Shown: piece after piece, positions 37,394 through 47,649 of the stretch
How positions within the stretch are numbered: the stretch's first letter is position 1
Layout: every line of letters begins with the position of its first letter
Assembly (NCBI GenBank): GCA_001643675.2
Contig: LSRY02000052.1
Span: 124,001 to 188,000 of the forward strand
DNA: 64,000 bases
Direction of reading: 5' to 3'
Source of the DNA: Monocercomonoides exilis
Taxonomy: Eukaryota > Preaxostyla > Oxymonadida > Polymastigidae
Position numbers and translations under genes: made by a program
Notes under the pieces: generated by a model
The model's database searches: none
The model's input: the letters and a program-made list of their open reading frames with translations, nothing else
Told to the model about the DNA's origin: nothing

Positions 37394-38690
37394 TCACAGA
37401 ATGTTTGCATCTGTTATCACTATTTCATAAAAGGAAAATTTATTTCTGCTAGATGGAAGAGGATAAATAGATGATAAGGACAATTTCACAAGACATGGCC
37501 CAGAAGAATTGCGTTGAACACAACTGCAGATAAAAGCTTTCTGAATTACAGTAGGAGAAAATGCAGTGTGGGTGACTTGAGTCAGAACATCGGAAATTTC
37601 AGCTCCTTTGGTGGAAGAAGAAGAAAAAGAAGATGGAGCCTCAAATCTGTTTGTCAGGTCAGATTTGAATACAGCAAACAATTCCCTGTCCAACGGCTGA
37701 CAGAGGTGTGTGCCATGTGACTCGAAGGAAAAACCGTCGATTCGTTGTTTTTGGAATTCTCGCCAGATCGATGGATCTGCATGAGATACATGAGAACCAA
37801 GAAGAAGTTGAATATGAATGAATTCAGGTAAAAAGTGATTTCTTTATTCAATGATTGAAAAAGAAAAATGGGAAGAGTGTTCATTTTGATTCATTCTTTG
37901 TCCATCAATCCGCTTCCATTTTCACAAATCTCAAGCGTTGGAGATGAATTGCTTTTCAGTTCTTCCAAAAGATTGATGTTTGGTCACAAAATAATAGAAA
38001 AAAGGCACATTCATCCACTGTTACAACTGCTTCGAATACGGAATTGATCTTTCTTGGTGGTTCTTTTGAAAAACCATCTTTCGCATCAGCAGTGTGAATA
38101 ACATATCTTTTGGAAGTTGATGGAACGATAGTGGAAGACTCATCAACATTCACATCAAAAACTGGATTATTATCAAAATTTTTATGCAATTCATCGAGAG
38201 TTTTGCTCCTTGGTTTTTGAAACACTTCTGCATGAAACAGCCAGTTAGTTGATATTCAAATTCTTTGACTTTCCAGTCTTCAGCTCCGGATGACATATGA
38301 CAAGGCCATATGCCTTTGATATTGAAACATCAGTGTGTGGTGTATTTTCTTCATCTTTATCGTTTTAAACAATTTCCATCAACAAAGAAAATTGTGAAAA
38401 TATATATATAATTTAAAAACAAACTAATTCACTTGATTTTTTTCTGTGTTAAACATGCCCCATATTTTGATTCAATATGATTGATGTACATAACTCTTTG
38501 TTCCTTTTTCTCCACTACTGCTGAATGCTTTCAACTTTTCTAACCATCCTTCGTTTTCTCAGTGCTCATTCTGCGTTCTTCATTCCTATGCAACAAAGTT
38601 CCTCAGAATGAATTGCATTCGTGATTTGCACAACACCATCCACAACGATGTGGGCTATTTGCTGCAGTCGATAGTGAAATCTTCTGCACT
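37394..38690 (-). pseudogene. Decayed second copy of a pogo-like transposase
   Basis: Translated minus-strand fragments match the transposase at 33555-35151 in the same order. FHYRLQQIAHIVVDGVVQIT (about 38690-38630) matches the N-terminal helix region. INHIESKYGACLTQKKIK (near 38460) matches the segment just before the intron. DVNVDESSTIVPSTSKRYVI (38160-38100) covers the first catalytic Asp. THLCQPLDRELFAVFKSD (about 37710-37660) covers the third catalytic Asp, followed by a C-terminal domain open to 37394. The pieces are in different frames with stops between them, so no enzyme can be made. Divergence from the other copy is high, and the second Asp block is lost or unrecognisable. Confidence 0.75.
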
Positions 38691-38755
38691 TGGCAGATGA
38701 CCATGCTCCCTGAAATTGTTTCTGACTACAAAAATTTGTGTTTCAGAAGATATTT

Positions 38756-39012
38756 GGGTGATTCTTTTTGATTTCATAATTTTTCTATCAAAAATTTCGA
38801 ACAGATAGTTTATCGCAAATACTTAAAAATCAATCAGATATTTTTGTAGAAATCATATTTGCACTTCTCTGTCTTTCTTTAACAACATGTGTCAAAACAA
38901 CAATAATTAGAAAACAAGTGATGCTTTTTTGAAAATTGTTTTTTAAATAATTGTGAATTTGAAAATAAAACTTGCAACGAAAAAATATATATGATTTCAA
39001 AAATAATCACCC
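38756..39012. mobile_element. MITE copy 5 (257 bp, 4-bp target duplication)
   Basis: The left end GGGTGATTCTTTTTGATTTC and right end read inwards GGGTGATTATTTTTGAAATC place it in the family of copies 1-4. It is flanked by ATTT at 38752-38755 and 39013-39016. Its length equals that of copy 1 exactly. No coding capacity. Confidence 0.8.
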
Positions 39013-39472
39013 ATTTTTATTATTTTTTTAATATTTTTTAATACACAATATTTTTTATATTTTCATTGAAATGAAAATAAAATATTTTTGAAAAATAACA
39101 TTAAAAAAAACTGAAGGAGTTATGCACTATATGACCCTCCAATTCCACACAGGAGTTCAATGAAGGGACTTAACATCAACAATCTATTCCACAATTCAAA
39201 GTCTGTATTTTCAAACAGAAATTTTTATTTAAAACAGAAGTCATATTTGAACGAAAAATTCTTGAAAATATGAAATTGTTGGAAAAGACACTACTTTATA
39301 ATTTTTAAAAAGGTCAAGATATAATTATAACCCTATGCAATAAATTTTAAAAGAAAAATAAACATCACCACATTTATGAAAGTTTTGACTTGGTTTAATG
39401 AAATGAAAAGATTGACACAATGCACTGAAACTCATATGTTTAGAAAGAAGTGAAAACATTTTATTTGAACGC
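39013..39472. other. Intergenic, A/T-rich
   Basis: No gene, RNA or repeat end recognised in this 460 bp stretch downstream of the proteasome gene apart from the MITE target duplication at its left edge. Confidence 0.5.
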
Positions 39473-40750
39473 TTACTGAAGATCTCCAACAGGTTCTATT
39501 TTATCATTGAAAGGCTTGTTGATTGTAACAGTCTCGTGATGAGTTGCGAAATCGAAAACTATTTCTTTCATAATTTCTGAAACAACCAAGCAAATAATAA
39601 TAATAATAATAATCAATTAAAAGAAAGTGTATATAAAGCAATTTTGAAATTAAAATTATTCATTGTTCATAATATCAACAAATATTTATGATGAAATCGC
39701 AAAGAAAAAACATCAAACCCGTTTCTCCCTTCTTTACTGTCATAAGACCAGGAATCTTTTCTTGCCGAGGTGAAGGCTTAAGACAATGGTGATGTTGCTC
39801 GGTTATTCCATATGGAGGTTCCGGAATCTTTCTTATCACAACATAATCAACAAAGAAGCCACTTCCCTCATCGTTAATGATACCTGCTGTAATAGCCTCT
39901 TTCGCTAACTCAACAGCCTCTTCCTCTGTCATCCCCTCGTGATACTTTGATTCAATCACCCCCATTGCTGCATATGAACCAGATCCCTCACTTAAAGATG
40001 TGAAAATTTGAATTATTAAAGAATTTGAACAACACAAACACAGCGAAATTAACTTTATCAACACTCCCATGAGCAGCAATACAATACAAATGGGCTCCTG
40101 TATAATCGCATCCTCCAAGAACAAAGTAAACTCCAAGATGTCCTTGATATCTGAAATGCATTGCACCAACAATGAAATATTTAAAATCACAAGCATAAAA
40201 GAGAAAGATAATATTTTTTTTTTATTTTTTTTTAAATTATAAATATTTCCAAACGGGAATAAATGACGTTTAATTTGAACAACAGCTGTCTCCACACGGC
40301 TTGGTCGTCGCATGTTAAGTTCAAGCAATCTCAATTGGGAAGAAATCAATTGAGCAACTAAATGAATCATTAAATTTTTTAAAAAATAAAAGTAACTGAA
40401 TATATTTCTTGCTAAACAACATACCATGCTCATTATCAGTAGCTGTACCTGCCCCTCCACAATAAATAGTTGGAGTGAGATAATGAAGCTTGAAAATCGA
40501 TTTATCCATCACCATATGATCTGCAGTTGCACGTGTATCACCTGCTAAAACAACACCGCCCTTTTCATGATGATAATTTGAATCATGCAAACGGTTGCAA
40601 AGAACAAAAATAATATGAATCGGGAAATTATCTAACAAAAGTTAACAAATTTCACACATCAAAAACAATTCCACATATTGTAGTCCCTGTTTTCCTCGTG
40701 CCTTTTAATGTTTTTACGATATCAGTAGAGCCGTGCGTTAAATTTGACAT
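39473..40750 (-). CDS. PSMB7: 20S proteasome subunit beta type-7 (beta2, trypsin-like catalytic subunit)
   Basis: A catalytic subunit of the 20S proteasome core in the inner beta ring. Six exons, 40750-40658, 40560-40425, 40357-40255, 40150-40040, 39990-39719 and 39576-39473, join with consistent phases through five GT..AG introns (49-142 nt) to 272 residues. The short propeptide ends at [13 protein letters not shown]; autocleavage after Gly22 would expose the nucleophile Thr23. The catalytic partners are present: Asp of [13 protein letters not shown] and Lys of VMDKSIFK. Further family marks are [57 protein letters not shown] and [20 protein letters not shown]. The C-terminal arm ([16 protein letters not shown]) is the tail that in beta2 embraces beta3. 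Length is close to the human 277. Confidence 0.96.
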
Positions 40751-40966
40751 CAAGATAATATGATCTTGCCATTATAAATACTTTAACTCAAAAGAGATAA
40801 TTTTTCACTTTATAAATAATAGTTAAACACAAATGTATAAACAAAATTAATTAAAAAACAAAAAAAATATGTACGTACTTTTCTTAAAATGTAATCAAAA
40901 ACTTTAGCATTCATCATTATCAAAAAAGAAAAAAAAAGATTAATTCGAAAAAAATATTTTTAAAGA

Positions 40967-43584
40967 TTATCCATCAGATTCAGGAGGAAAACTAAGAGTA
41001 AAATCAGAAATCTCGTCGAAAGACGATGTTTCTCCGAAAAGCACATCTTCTTCTAGCATCTTCTCTCGGAAGCGCCGTTCGATTGGTGTCTCGTGCCATA
41101 AGCCAAGCTCGTCCTGTTCTTCAAACAAGAAGGAAAATGCAGGTGTTGACAAAGAAGGAGTAAATCCCTGCGTAGAAGCAGGGGACTGTGATACAGAAGA
41201 AGAGGAAGAAGCAATGAAAGGCGAAGAATGACGCAGAAATGAAGGAACAGTGTTGCTTGAAGCCAGTTCACCAGCCGCCCCAGCTGAAGGCGAAGAGGAA
41301 GGAGAGGGGGGCATCGACCCAGGGGTTGTCATCGCACAAGAGCTGAAATGCAAAGCGGAAGAAAAAGACGAAGCAAGCGAGGAATTTGGGTTGGCAGCAG
41401 TGAAAGGCGAAAGAGGCGTCAGGGGCGTGTAGCGTAGCAGCGACTGCTCGACCATCGATCCCAGTGCAGATGAGCCTGCAGACGCGTCTCTTTCGTAGAT
41501 GTCGCTCAGCCCGTGCGGTGCATGGACGTAGCGGTCGCTGCGGCTGGCCTCGTGGTAGAGCGGCTCAGAGGGACGGGGCGACTTCAGCAGAGGGAAATGG
41601 GCGTTGGACTGGTAGCGCCGGGGGAGGATGGACGGGGCGGAAAGGATGCGAAAAGAGGAAGGCACCAGGGTGTTTGTGGGGGGAGCATTGAAAGCAGGTG
41701 AAGTGGACAGGCTGTTGCTTGTTGCGAGCTTGTAGTCTGGAGTGGTGTCGTTGGGTGCAGAAGGATTCTTGTTTTCATGATTGTAATCTGTCAAAGCAAC
41801 TTCTGCATCTGGATAAGTCTGAGAATACACTGGCGTGCTAGCTGGAGATGAATCGCGAGTATTTTCAGAGGCATACAAAGCTTCAGGCGTCACAACAGCT
41901 TCCCGAGGAACAGAAGTTGGCTGCGTTGACTGGAAAGGAGAAGGAATTTGAGAAGACTTCAGAGACGCTGAAGATGAGCTGGAAGACGAAGATTCGGACG
42001 ATTCTTCGCTTCTGTCAGAGCTGTCATCGTCAGCAGCACCTGCATCATTATATTCTGGGTCGCAGTGAGCTGAGTCTCTTTGCTTCTTTTCTTTGTGTTT
42101 GCTACGAAGATGCCTCCTTCGCGCTCTTCCAGAAGCCTTGTATCGGTCATGATCGTGTGACCTTGCTTTTTGTTTTTTCATTTCATTCTCTTCACCTCCA
42201 TCTTGTCTTTCTTTTTTGTCATGTTTTTTTTCTGAATGATTGACAGAATTTTCAGCATCTTTTGTCTCAGATAAAAGTGAAAATATGTGAGTGTCGCTCT
42301 CTTGCTTCACAAATGGTTTTTGGATCGTTTTATTTTTAACATCCATTTTTTGTAAGTCATTTAATTTTCCATTTTCTTCTCTAATATCTGCATTTTTCTG
42401 ATCTTGTATTCCGCTCTGAGTCTTTTTTGTGTTATTATTCTTCTCTTTCAAATCATTTTCTTTCTGTTCATTGCTATCTTTGTTTGTGTCACTTGGATTT
42501 TTGTCAAATTGTCCACAAGTTGGATTTGAATCGCTTTTCCTTCCATCGACCCTTCCCACAACTCCCTGATTAACTGCATGCTGCTGGTTTGGCATTCCAT
42601 CTAACTTGGGCAACTGAGCCAGGTAAGGCAGTTGAAATGGGAATTGAGAAAATCCAACAGGTGCAGGAATTGTCTTGCCAAAAACAGGCTGTGTGGTGTA
42701 AACAGAAGAAGGTGCTCCAAATTGAATTGGCACACCAAATGCCTGAGGAAATGCGCTGCTACCGTTAAATTTAGTTTGAATTGGCGCAAGAAATTGTGGC
42801 TGTAGTTGCTGATTTTTGCTTGTTGATGGAATTAAATTATCTTGCTTGAAAGGCTGAGGAACTGGCATAAAGCTTATAGTCCCCCTTTCCGCTACCAAAT
42901 TTTTGGGTCCTGATGCTAATGCCTGTTCACTCAAATGGTTTGAACCCCATGAGTTTTCATCAGCTGCCTTTTCTGATATGTTGCTTCCCGTGGCTTCGAC
43001 TTCTTCAACAACTCTTGCAGAATTAATGTTACCAGCTTCTTTCTTAAAATCATTCGCTATAATTTCTTCTGCTTTGCTTTGAGAAATTGAATTCAATTTT
43101 GAAGAAGATCCTTCAAGTAAATGTGTAAAATACGTTCCTGATGAATTTTCCAATTCTGCGTGTTCTGTTGAATTTACTCTTTTCTCTTTGCTAACTTTTT
43201 GGGAAATGATATGTAAAAGAATTTTAATTGTTTCTATTATGGCATAGCATCTTCTGTACTCGTCAGTCATATCCTCAATTGATTCCTCTCTGAAATAAAA
43301 ATAAATTGATAAAAAAACTGAGTTTAGTTGAAAAAATACAAACTTTTTGAATTTTTGCGCAGTTTCTGGACTAGTAGGTATAAACATCTTCTTTTCAAAT
43401 AGTTGTCTTGAATTCTCAAAAAGAGGAATTGGATGGTCTGTGAAAAGTGTTTCAACAATCGCCTCACAATCGGACTCAGCCGAACGTATTTTCTTCAATA
43501 GAGAATAATCTAAATTGGGGTGTATGAAAAGAACTAAAGAATAAGTAAAAAGCAAAACATACACCCGTCTTTTACAAAAGACAT
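40967..43584 (-). CDS. Unrecognised Ser/Pro/Gln-rich, probably nuclear protein
   Basis: I do not recognise this protein. Exons 43584-43563, 43509-43344 and 43289-40967 join in frame through two short GT..AG introns (53 and 54 nt) to 836 residues. Residues 1-130 look folded (SLLKKIRSAESDCEAIVETL, then YRRCYAIIETIKILLHIISQ). The rest is low complexity: a Gln/Pro/Phe-rich stretch, a Lys/Asn/Asp-rich stretch, a basic cluster (SGRARRRHLRSKHKEKKQRD) that would serve as a nuclear signal, and long Ser/Pro-rich runs. It ends in an acidic tail with ERRFREKMLEEDVLFGETSS. Composition is typical of transcription, RNA-processing or scaffold proteins but says no more. It is head-to-tail with the proteasome gene 216 bp downstream. 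Confidence 0.6.
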
Positions 43585-44197
43585 TTTTGCCTTATGTTTG
43601 TCTGTTCTGCATCGACTCAAATAGCTTGTATCCATAAATGCTGTATTTGAACGTGTTGCGCAATGATAAGTTTTATAAAAAAGATAGTGACGGTGATTTA
43701 AACTTCAAAATGAAAAAAATTAAAAGTTCCAAAAGATAAAAAATTGATTATGGCATTTTGAAAAAAAGAACTGTTTAATAATCATTTAAAAAAAATCTGT
43801 TATTTTGTGAAATTCATAATTAAAGCGATAATGTGATGCATAAATCTAGTTGAAAAGAGAAAATTAGATGTTATTATTTTGCATTAGATGAATTTAATTT
43901 GAAAAGGATTTTTAAAAAGCATAAGTTGTCCTTCTTTCTCTGCAATTTTATAAAAAACACAATCATTGCAGTTGCTGTCTTCGTTTTCATCTTGTTGAAG
44001 ATTTCATATTCGTTGTTGTCTTATCTTCCTATCAATAATTTTGGTGATCTACATGCTACTCTTGTATGATTTATAGCTTTTCTCGTCTTTTCCTGCCTTC
44101 TCTCTTTCATCAGATCTTTCCATTTCTTCACAAATGCTGGCTCTCTCACAAATCCTTCAAAAGAAGTGACAAAGTCTGATACAAAATATCTATATCT
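43585..44197. other. Intergenic, nothing recognised
   Basis: About 600 bp between the start of the Ser/Pro-rich gene and the decayed actin-related sequence. No supported gene. Confidence 0.4.
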
Positions 44198-45174
44198 AGC
44201 TAATCTTCATCCCAATCCCTTTCTCCAGTACATTCTCTCCACATTTTGTTTGCATCAGCTTGCTTTGCATCAATATTTTCAATGACTCCTTTCGAAGTTT
44301 TCCCCTTTCAACGGCTTCTTCGATTCGGGCAACTGCGGATTTCATCGCAACGGCTTCAACGCTGCAACAACAATCGGTTTGATCTTTGATCTGTTCTGTT
44401 TTCTCTTCTGTCTCCTTTTCTCATTTTATCTTTTGCCTTTCTTTTTCATAAGACACAAAACATGTTTGCTCTTTCATGTGATTCATGAGAAGAAATTCTT
44501 CAGACACATCCCAAGAACGGATTCAGACAATCCCCTTCAAAATGTTTGTTAGGTGCTTTCCTCCAACAGTAACAGTTTTCATGGTGTCTTCAACTGGAAG
44601 CGTACGATAAAGTGGAGTAATTCTCGTACTACTATGCCCAACATCAACAATAATAGCGCACTCAGGAAAAGATTGCAGAAACTCTACCTCAGGTGCAGTC
44701 TCTTTCAAAGGTTTCCCATCACACATCTCGATTATAATCCCCCACAATGTGCTAAAATACTTCAGATTCCAAACATAAAGAAGGGGGAACAAATTCTTCA
44801 AAAACTATATGATAAATCATTTGACTCAATGTTTGCGAAATTATAAGTGGGCTAGACAAGATTAATGACATTTTTTTGAATTTTTTCCTTTGTCAATCCA
44901 AAATATGAAAATGAGTTTGCCCAAATATCCATCTGCACCTTTATATCGACGACATATTCCTATTGAATAATCTAGTAAATTAAAGAAGAAAATATTCTTT
45001 ATGATATATAAAACAAACTTTTTCAAACACGGATTGAACTGTCAATCTTCCCATGTTGTAATGAGAAATGTCATCTCCATAAATATACGATCGTTTAACT
45101 TCCTTTTTTGTTCGTAACGATGCTCCGAGATTTAGCATCGCTGTTGGAGAATGAAAAAGATTGAAAATACTCAT
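44198..45174 (-). pseudogene. Decayed actin-related protein (Arp6-like) gene
   Basis: Minus-strand fragments follow the order of an actin-fold protein of the Arp6 type. AMLNLGASLRTKKEVKRSYI (near 45130), YVVDIKVQMDIWANSF (near 44930, the G-x-V-x-x-W...W block), LIISQTLSQMIYHIVFEEF (near 44830), ECAIIVDVGHSSTRITPLYR (44670-44610, second phosphate-binding segment) and VGGKHLTNILKG (44560-44520). Then, after an in-frame TGA, VSEEFLLMNHMKEQTCFVSY (44500-44440), another TGA, and a Glu/Lys-rich open stretch to 44198. There is a frame change near 44770 and an in-frame TAG. The first phosphate-binding loop and the C-terminal third of an actin were not found. Short introns could explain some breaks, but the two TGAs sit in otherwise continuous conserved sequence without splice signals. 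Arp6 normally works in SWR1-type chromatin remodelling; a working copy would have to be elsewhere. Confidence 0.6.
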
Positions 45175-45635
45175 TTCAATGATAACAAATTGTGATTTAC
45201 TGCAAATGGGTATCTAATTATTGATTTGCACATTATTTGTAAGCAACGTGAGTGTATAATTAAACAAGGTATTAATTTATTATCTGAAAATGAAGAGATT
45301 CAAACAACATTATTTTGATTATCACCTCGCTTCATGTTCAATCTCCAAATCAAGTTGCAGAAACAACAAAAATTGAAAAAATATTATAAAATAATTGCTC
45401 ACATATTCCATTTTTGAATTTTGTAAGTGAAAATTAACAGTGAAATATTTTGATTTCCCTGAAATGGTTATAAAAAAATGCTACAAATAAAAATTTGTGC
45501 ATATGAAGGAAATAATTAAAAATAATAACTGTGCTGTGGCAAAAATAAAATAAAATCCTCCTATCTCAGGGGTTGATCTCTCAGAAAGATTCAAAGAAAA
45601 GAAGTTGAGAAATGCATTACAGCCAAGATTTAGAC
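45175..45635. other. Intergenic, A/T-rich
   Basis: About 460 bp without a supported gene between the decayed actin-related sequence and the small membrane-protein gene. Confidence 0.4.
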
Positions 45636-45895
45636 TTAGATTTGTGTTGCTGCTTCACCTGCAGAAGTTCCGGAAGATGCGCTTCCTCCATTCTTTCTAC
45701 GTGCACAGTATCCAATAATTGCGAGAACGGCGATGATAAACACAATAACCATCAAGATAATAAAGATAACGTTTCCAGCGTCTGCCTGAAATGATATAAA
45801 GAAAATAACGCGATGACAAGTTGTAGCATCATCAAGAATTCATAAGAAAATAAAAAAGTCTGGAAATAGCGCGCGCAAAATGAAATTCAAACCAT
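45636..45895 (-). CDS. 50-residue single-pass membrane microprotein
   Basis: A small gene read from exon 45785-45636 plus an upstream exon whose coding part is only the ATG at 45895-45893. The 107-nt intron between them has a GT start (GTTTGAATTTC) and a CAG end, and it joins ATG to GCAGACGCTGG in frame. The product is 50 residues: MADAGNVIFIILMVIVFIIA, then VLAIIGYCARRKNGG, then a Ser/Gly/Ala/Thr tail ending AATQI. It has one hydrophobic helix of about 20 residues after a six-residue N-terminus, followed by Arg-Arg-Lys, which predicts the N-terminus outside and a small cytosolic tail, or a signal-anchor. Codon use is GC-richer than the flanks and the TAA follows directly, so I prefer it to the overlapping plus-strand frame. 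No family recognised. Confidence 0.6.
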
Positions 45896-45965
45896 GTTGA
45901 TTTTATTGTTGAATTCGATCAAAATTCAACCATTATCTTTAAATAACGATTTCAAAAAATATAAA

Positions 45966-47250
45966 ATGGAGCGTTTTGTAACTTTGAAAAAACGTTTGGA
46001 GGCCATGAAGTGTGTATATAAGTATATTTTATATTAGATATTTTTAATTCGATTTTTAACCTCTTTTAAGGTTTTACGAGCCTCTTGGAATCGACTCTGT
46101 TCCATTGGTTGAAAGACTTGTTGGAGAATTATTACTTGCGACCGACACTGTAAATTCGTTAGAAGCCGAAGTTAAAAAGCTTAGGCAAGAAAACAAGTCC
46201 CTGAACAGTGAGGTTTTAAATTTTTATTCAAGTTTAAAAAATCGTTTTTTTATAATACATTTGATATGATTTTTACAACTTTTGTTGAACGCCTAAGTGT
46301 GACTATTTAGCACATGATAAAAGTCGTGTTGTAACAGAACTTAATGAACTTCACAAAAAGATGGTGGCACAAAGTGTTCAAGCCCATGCAAGAGAGAGAC
46401 AAGGTGAACTTTCAATGGAACAAATGGCAGACAAAATAAAAGATACACGTTTTCTCAATACTCAACTCACACAAAGGCTGCATGAACGAGAGGAAGAGTT
46501 GGAAGATTTGAAAAAGAAATATGACGAACTTCTAGCTGATTCTTTGAAATCTGTGCAAACAAGTTTGTTAATTTTTTCACATAAATATATATAAATAATA
46601 ATTGCTTTTAACAATTAGGTGGTGGAAGATCAATTCCCCTTCGGCGTCTCACTTCAGCAAGAACTCCTCAACCAGTTGTTCCGAATGCAAATCGTGAAAG
46701 AGCAGCATCTGCCACTCCAAAATCTTCTCGTGCTTATTCATCGACTGAAAAAGCAGAAAGCGCTAGGTGCATGAAGGATATGGAAGAACAAGAACAAAAC
46801 AGACGCTCCAAAGAACAATATAAGCGTGATTATTACTCTTCACCAAGCACACATTCTCGAGGATCAGAGCATCATCATCGGCATCATTATCGCCATGACA
46901 TTCATGATGAATCCAATTATGAAGATGATCAGCCAACGTATCGCTCTTCGCAGGCATCATCGTCATATTGTTCGAGCTGCTATCCTTCTCCAACCACATC
47001 ATCGTATAGCTCATGCGATTCGTGTTCATATTGCGCTGCAAGAAGGCAGCATGATCCACGTCAAGATTATGAGAAGAGGGACGAGGAAAGAGAAGAGGAG
47101 AGAAAGTGGAATCAAAGAAGAGAAGAAGAGAAGAGAGGAAGGGGAAAACATTTCAATGAAAAATATGGAGATGATGAAGAAAAGATGTGGGAAAGAGAGA
47201 AAAGAGAGAAAGGCCAAATGAGATCTCATTTCAATCCAGCTCGAACTTGA
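45966..47250 (+). CDS. CEP135: CEP135/Bld10-like basal-body protein, short form
   Basis: Likely homologue of the N-terminal part of CEP135/Bld10p, which links the cartwheel to centriole and basal-body microtubules. Exons 45966-46009, 46071-46212, 46298-46562 and 46619-47250 join in frame (introns 61, 85 and 56 nt, GT..AG) to 360 residues. The start MERFVTLKKRLEAMKFYEPL, with GIDSVPLVERLVGELLLATD, closely follows the family's conserved opening (basic KRLD helix, then CLPLVEKL). DYLAHDKSRVVTELNELHKK, RFLNTQLTQRLHEREEELED and VQTGGGRSIPLRRL correspond to the first coiled coils and the conserved GG-RSI-RR motif after them. Human CEP135 is about 1140 residues. Here the coiled coil stops at about residue 150 and a Ser/Tyr/Cys/His-rich stretch and a highly charged Arg/Glu/Lys tail follow. 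It may therefore be a truncated paralogue that keeps only the microtubule-binding N-terminus. Confidence 0.68.
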
Positions 47251-47649
47251 ACGCTTTATTCATTTCGTTTTTCTGTGGATTTTCTTTCATTTCACTAAAT
47301 TTTCATTCATTCTTTTTTATTTTTTTTTCCCGATTGTTATTTGCTTGTGGGATTGTAGAATTCAAAAGCACTTCACATTTTTTGTAACAAAGAAAAAATG
47401 ATTGTTTCAATGTTGATAAAAACAAGTGTGAGAAACATAACTTACATTAAAAAAGACAGCAGCAAATGAGCCTCGGAACGAAGACGAGGCTGCAAATGCT
47501 TCAAATTCTTCTCTTTTAATTGAAAATACTTCCAACAGATTTATAATAATAAAAAAATAAAAATGATCACTCAAAATGACAAGGTTCGATTTCTGATTCA
47601 ATTTCTGATTCTCTTAAAATGTTGTGAAAACATAGCAATTGTTTTTCAT

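Noticed and set aside
45612-45794. A 60-residue plus-strand reading frame.
   Set aside because: It has odd composition (Asp/Cys/Asn-rich). The opposite strand gives a transmembrane microprotein with a good splice junction and stop.
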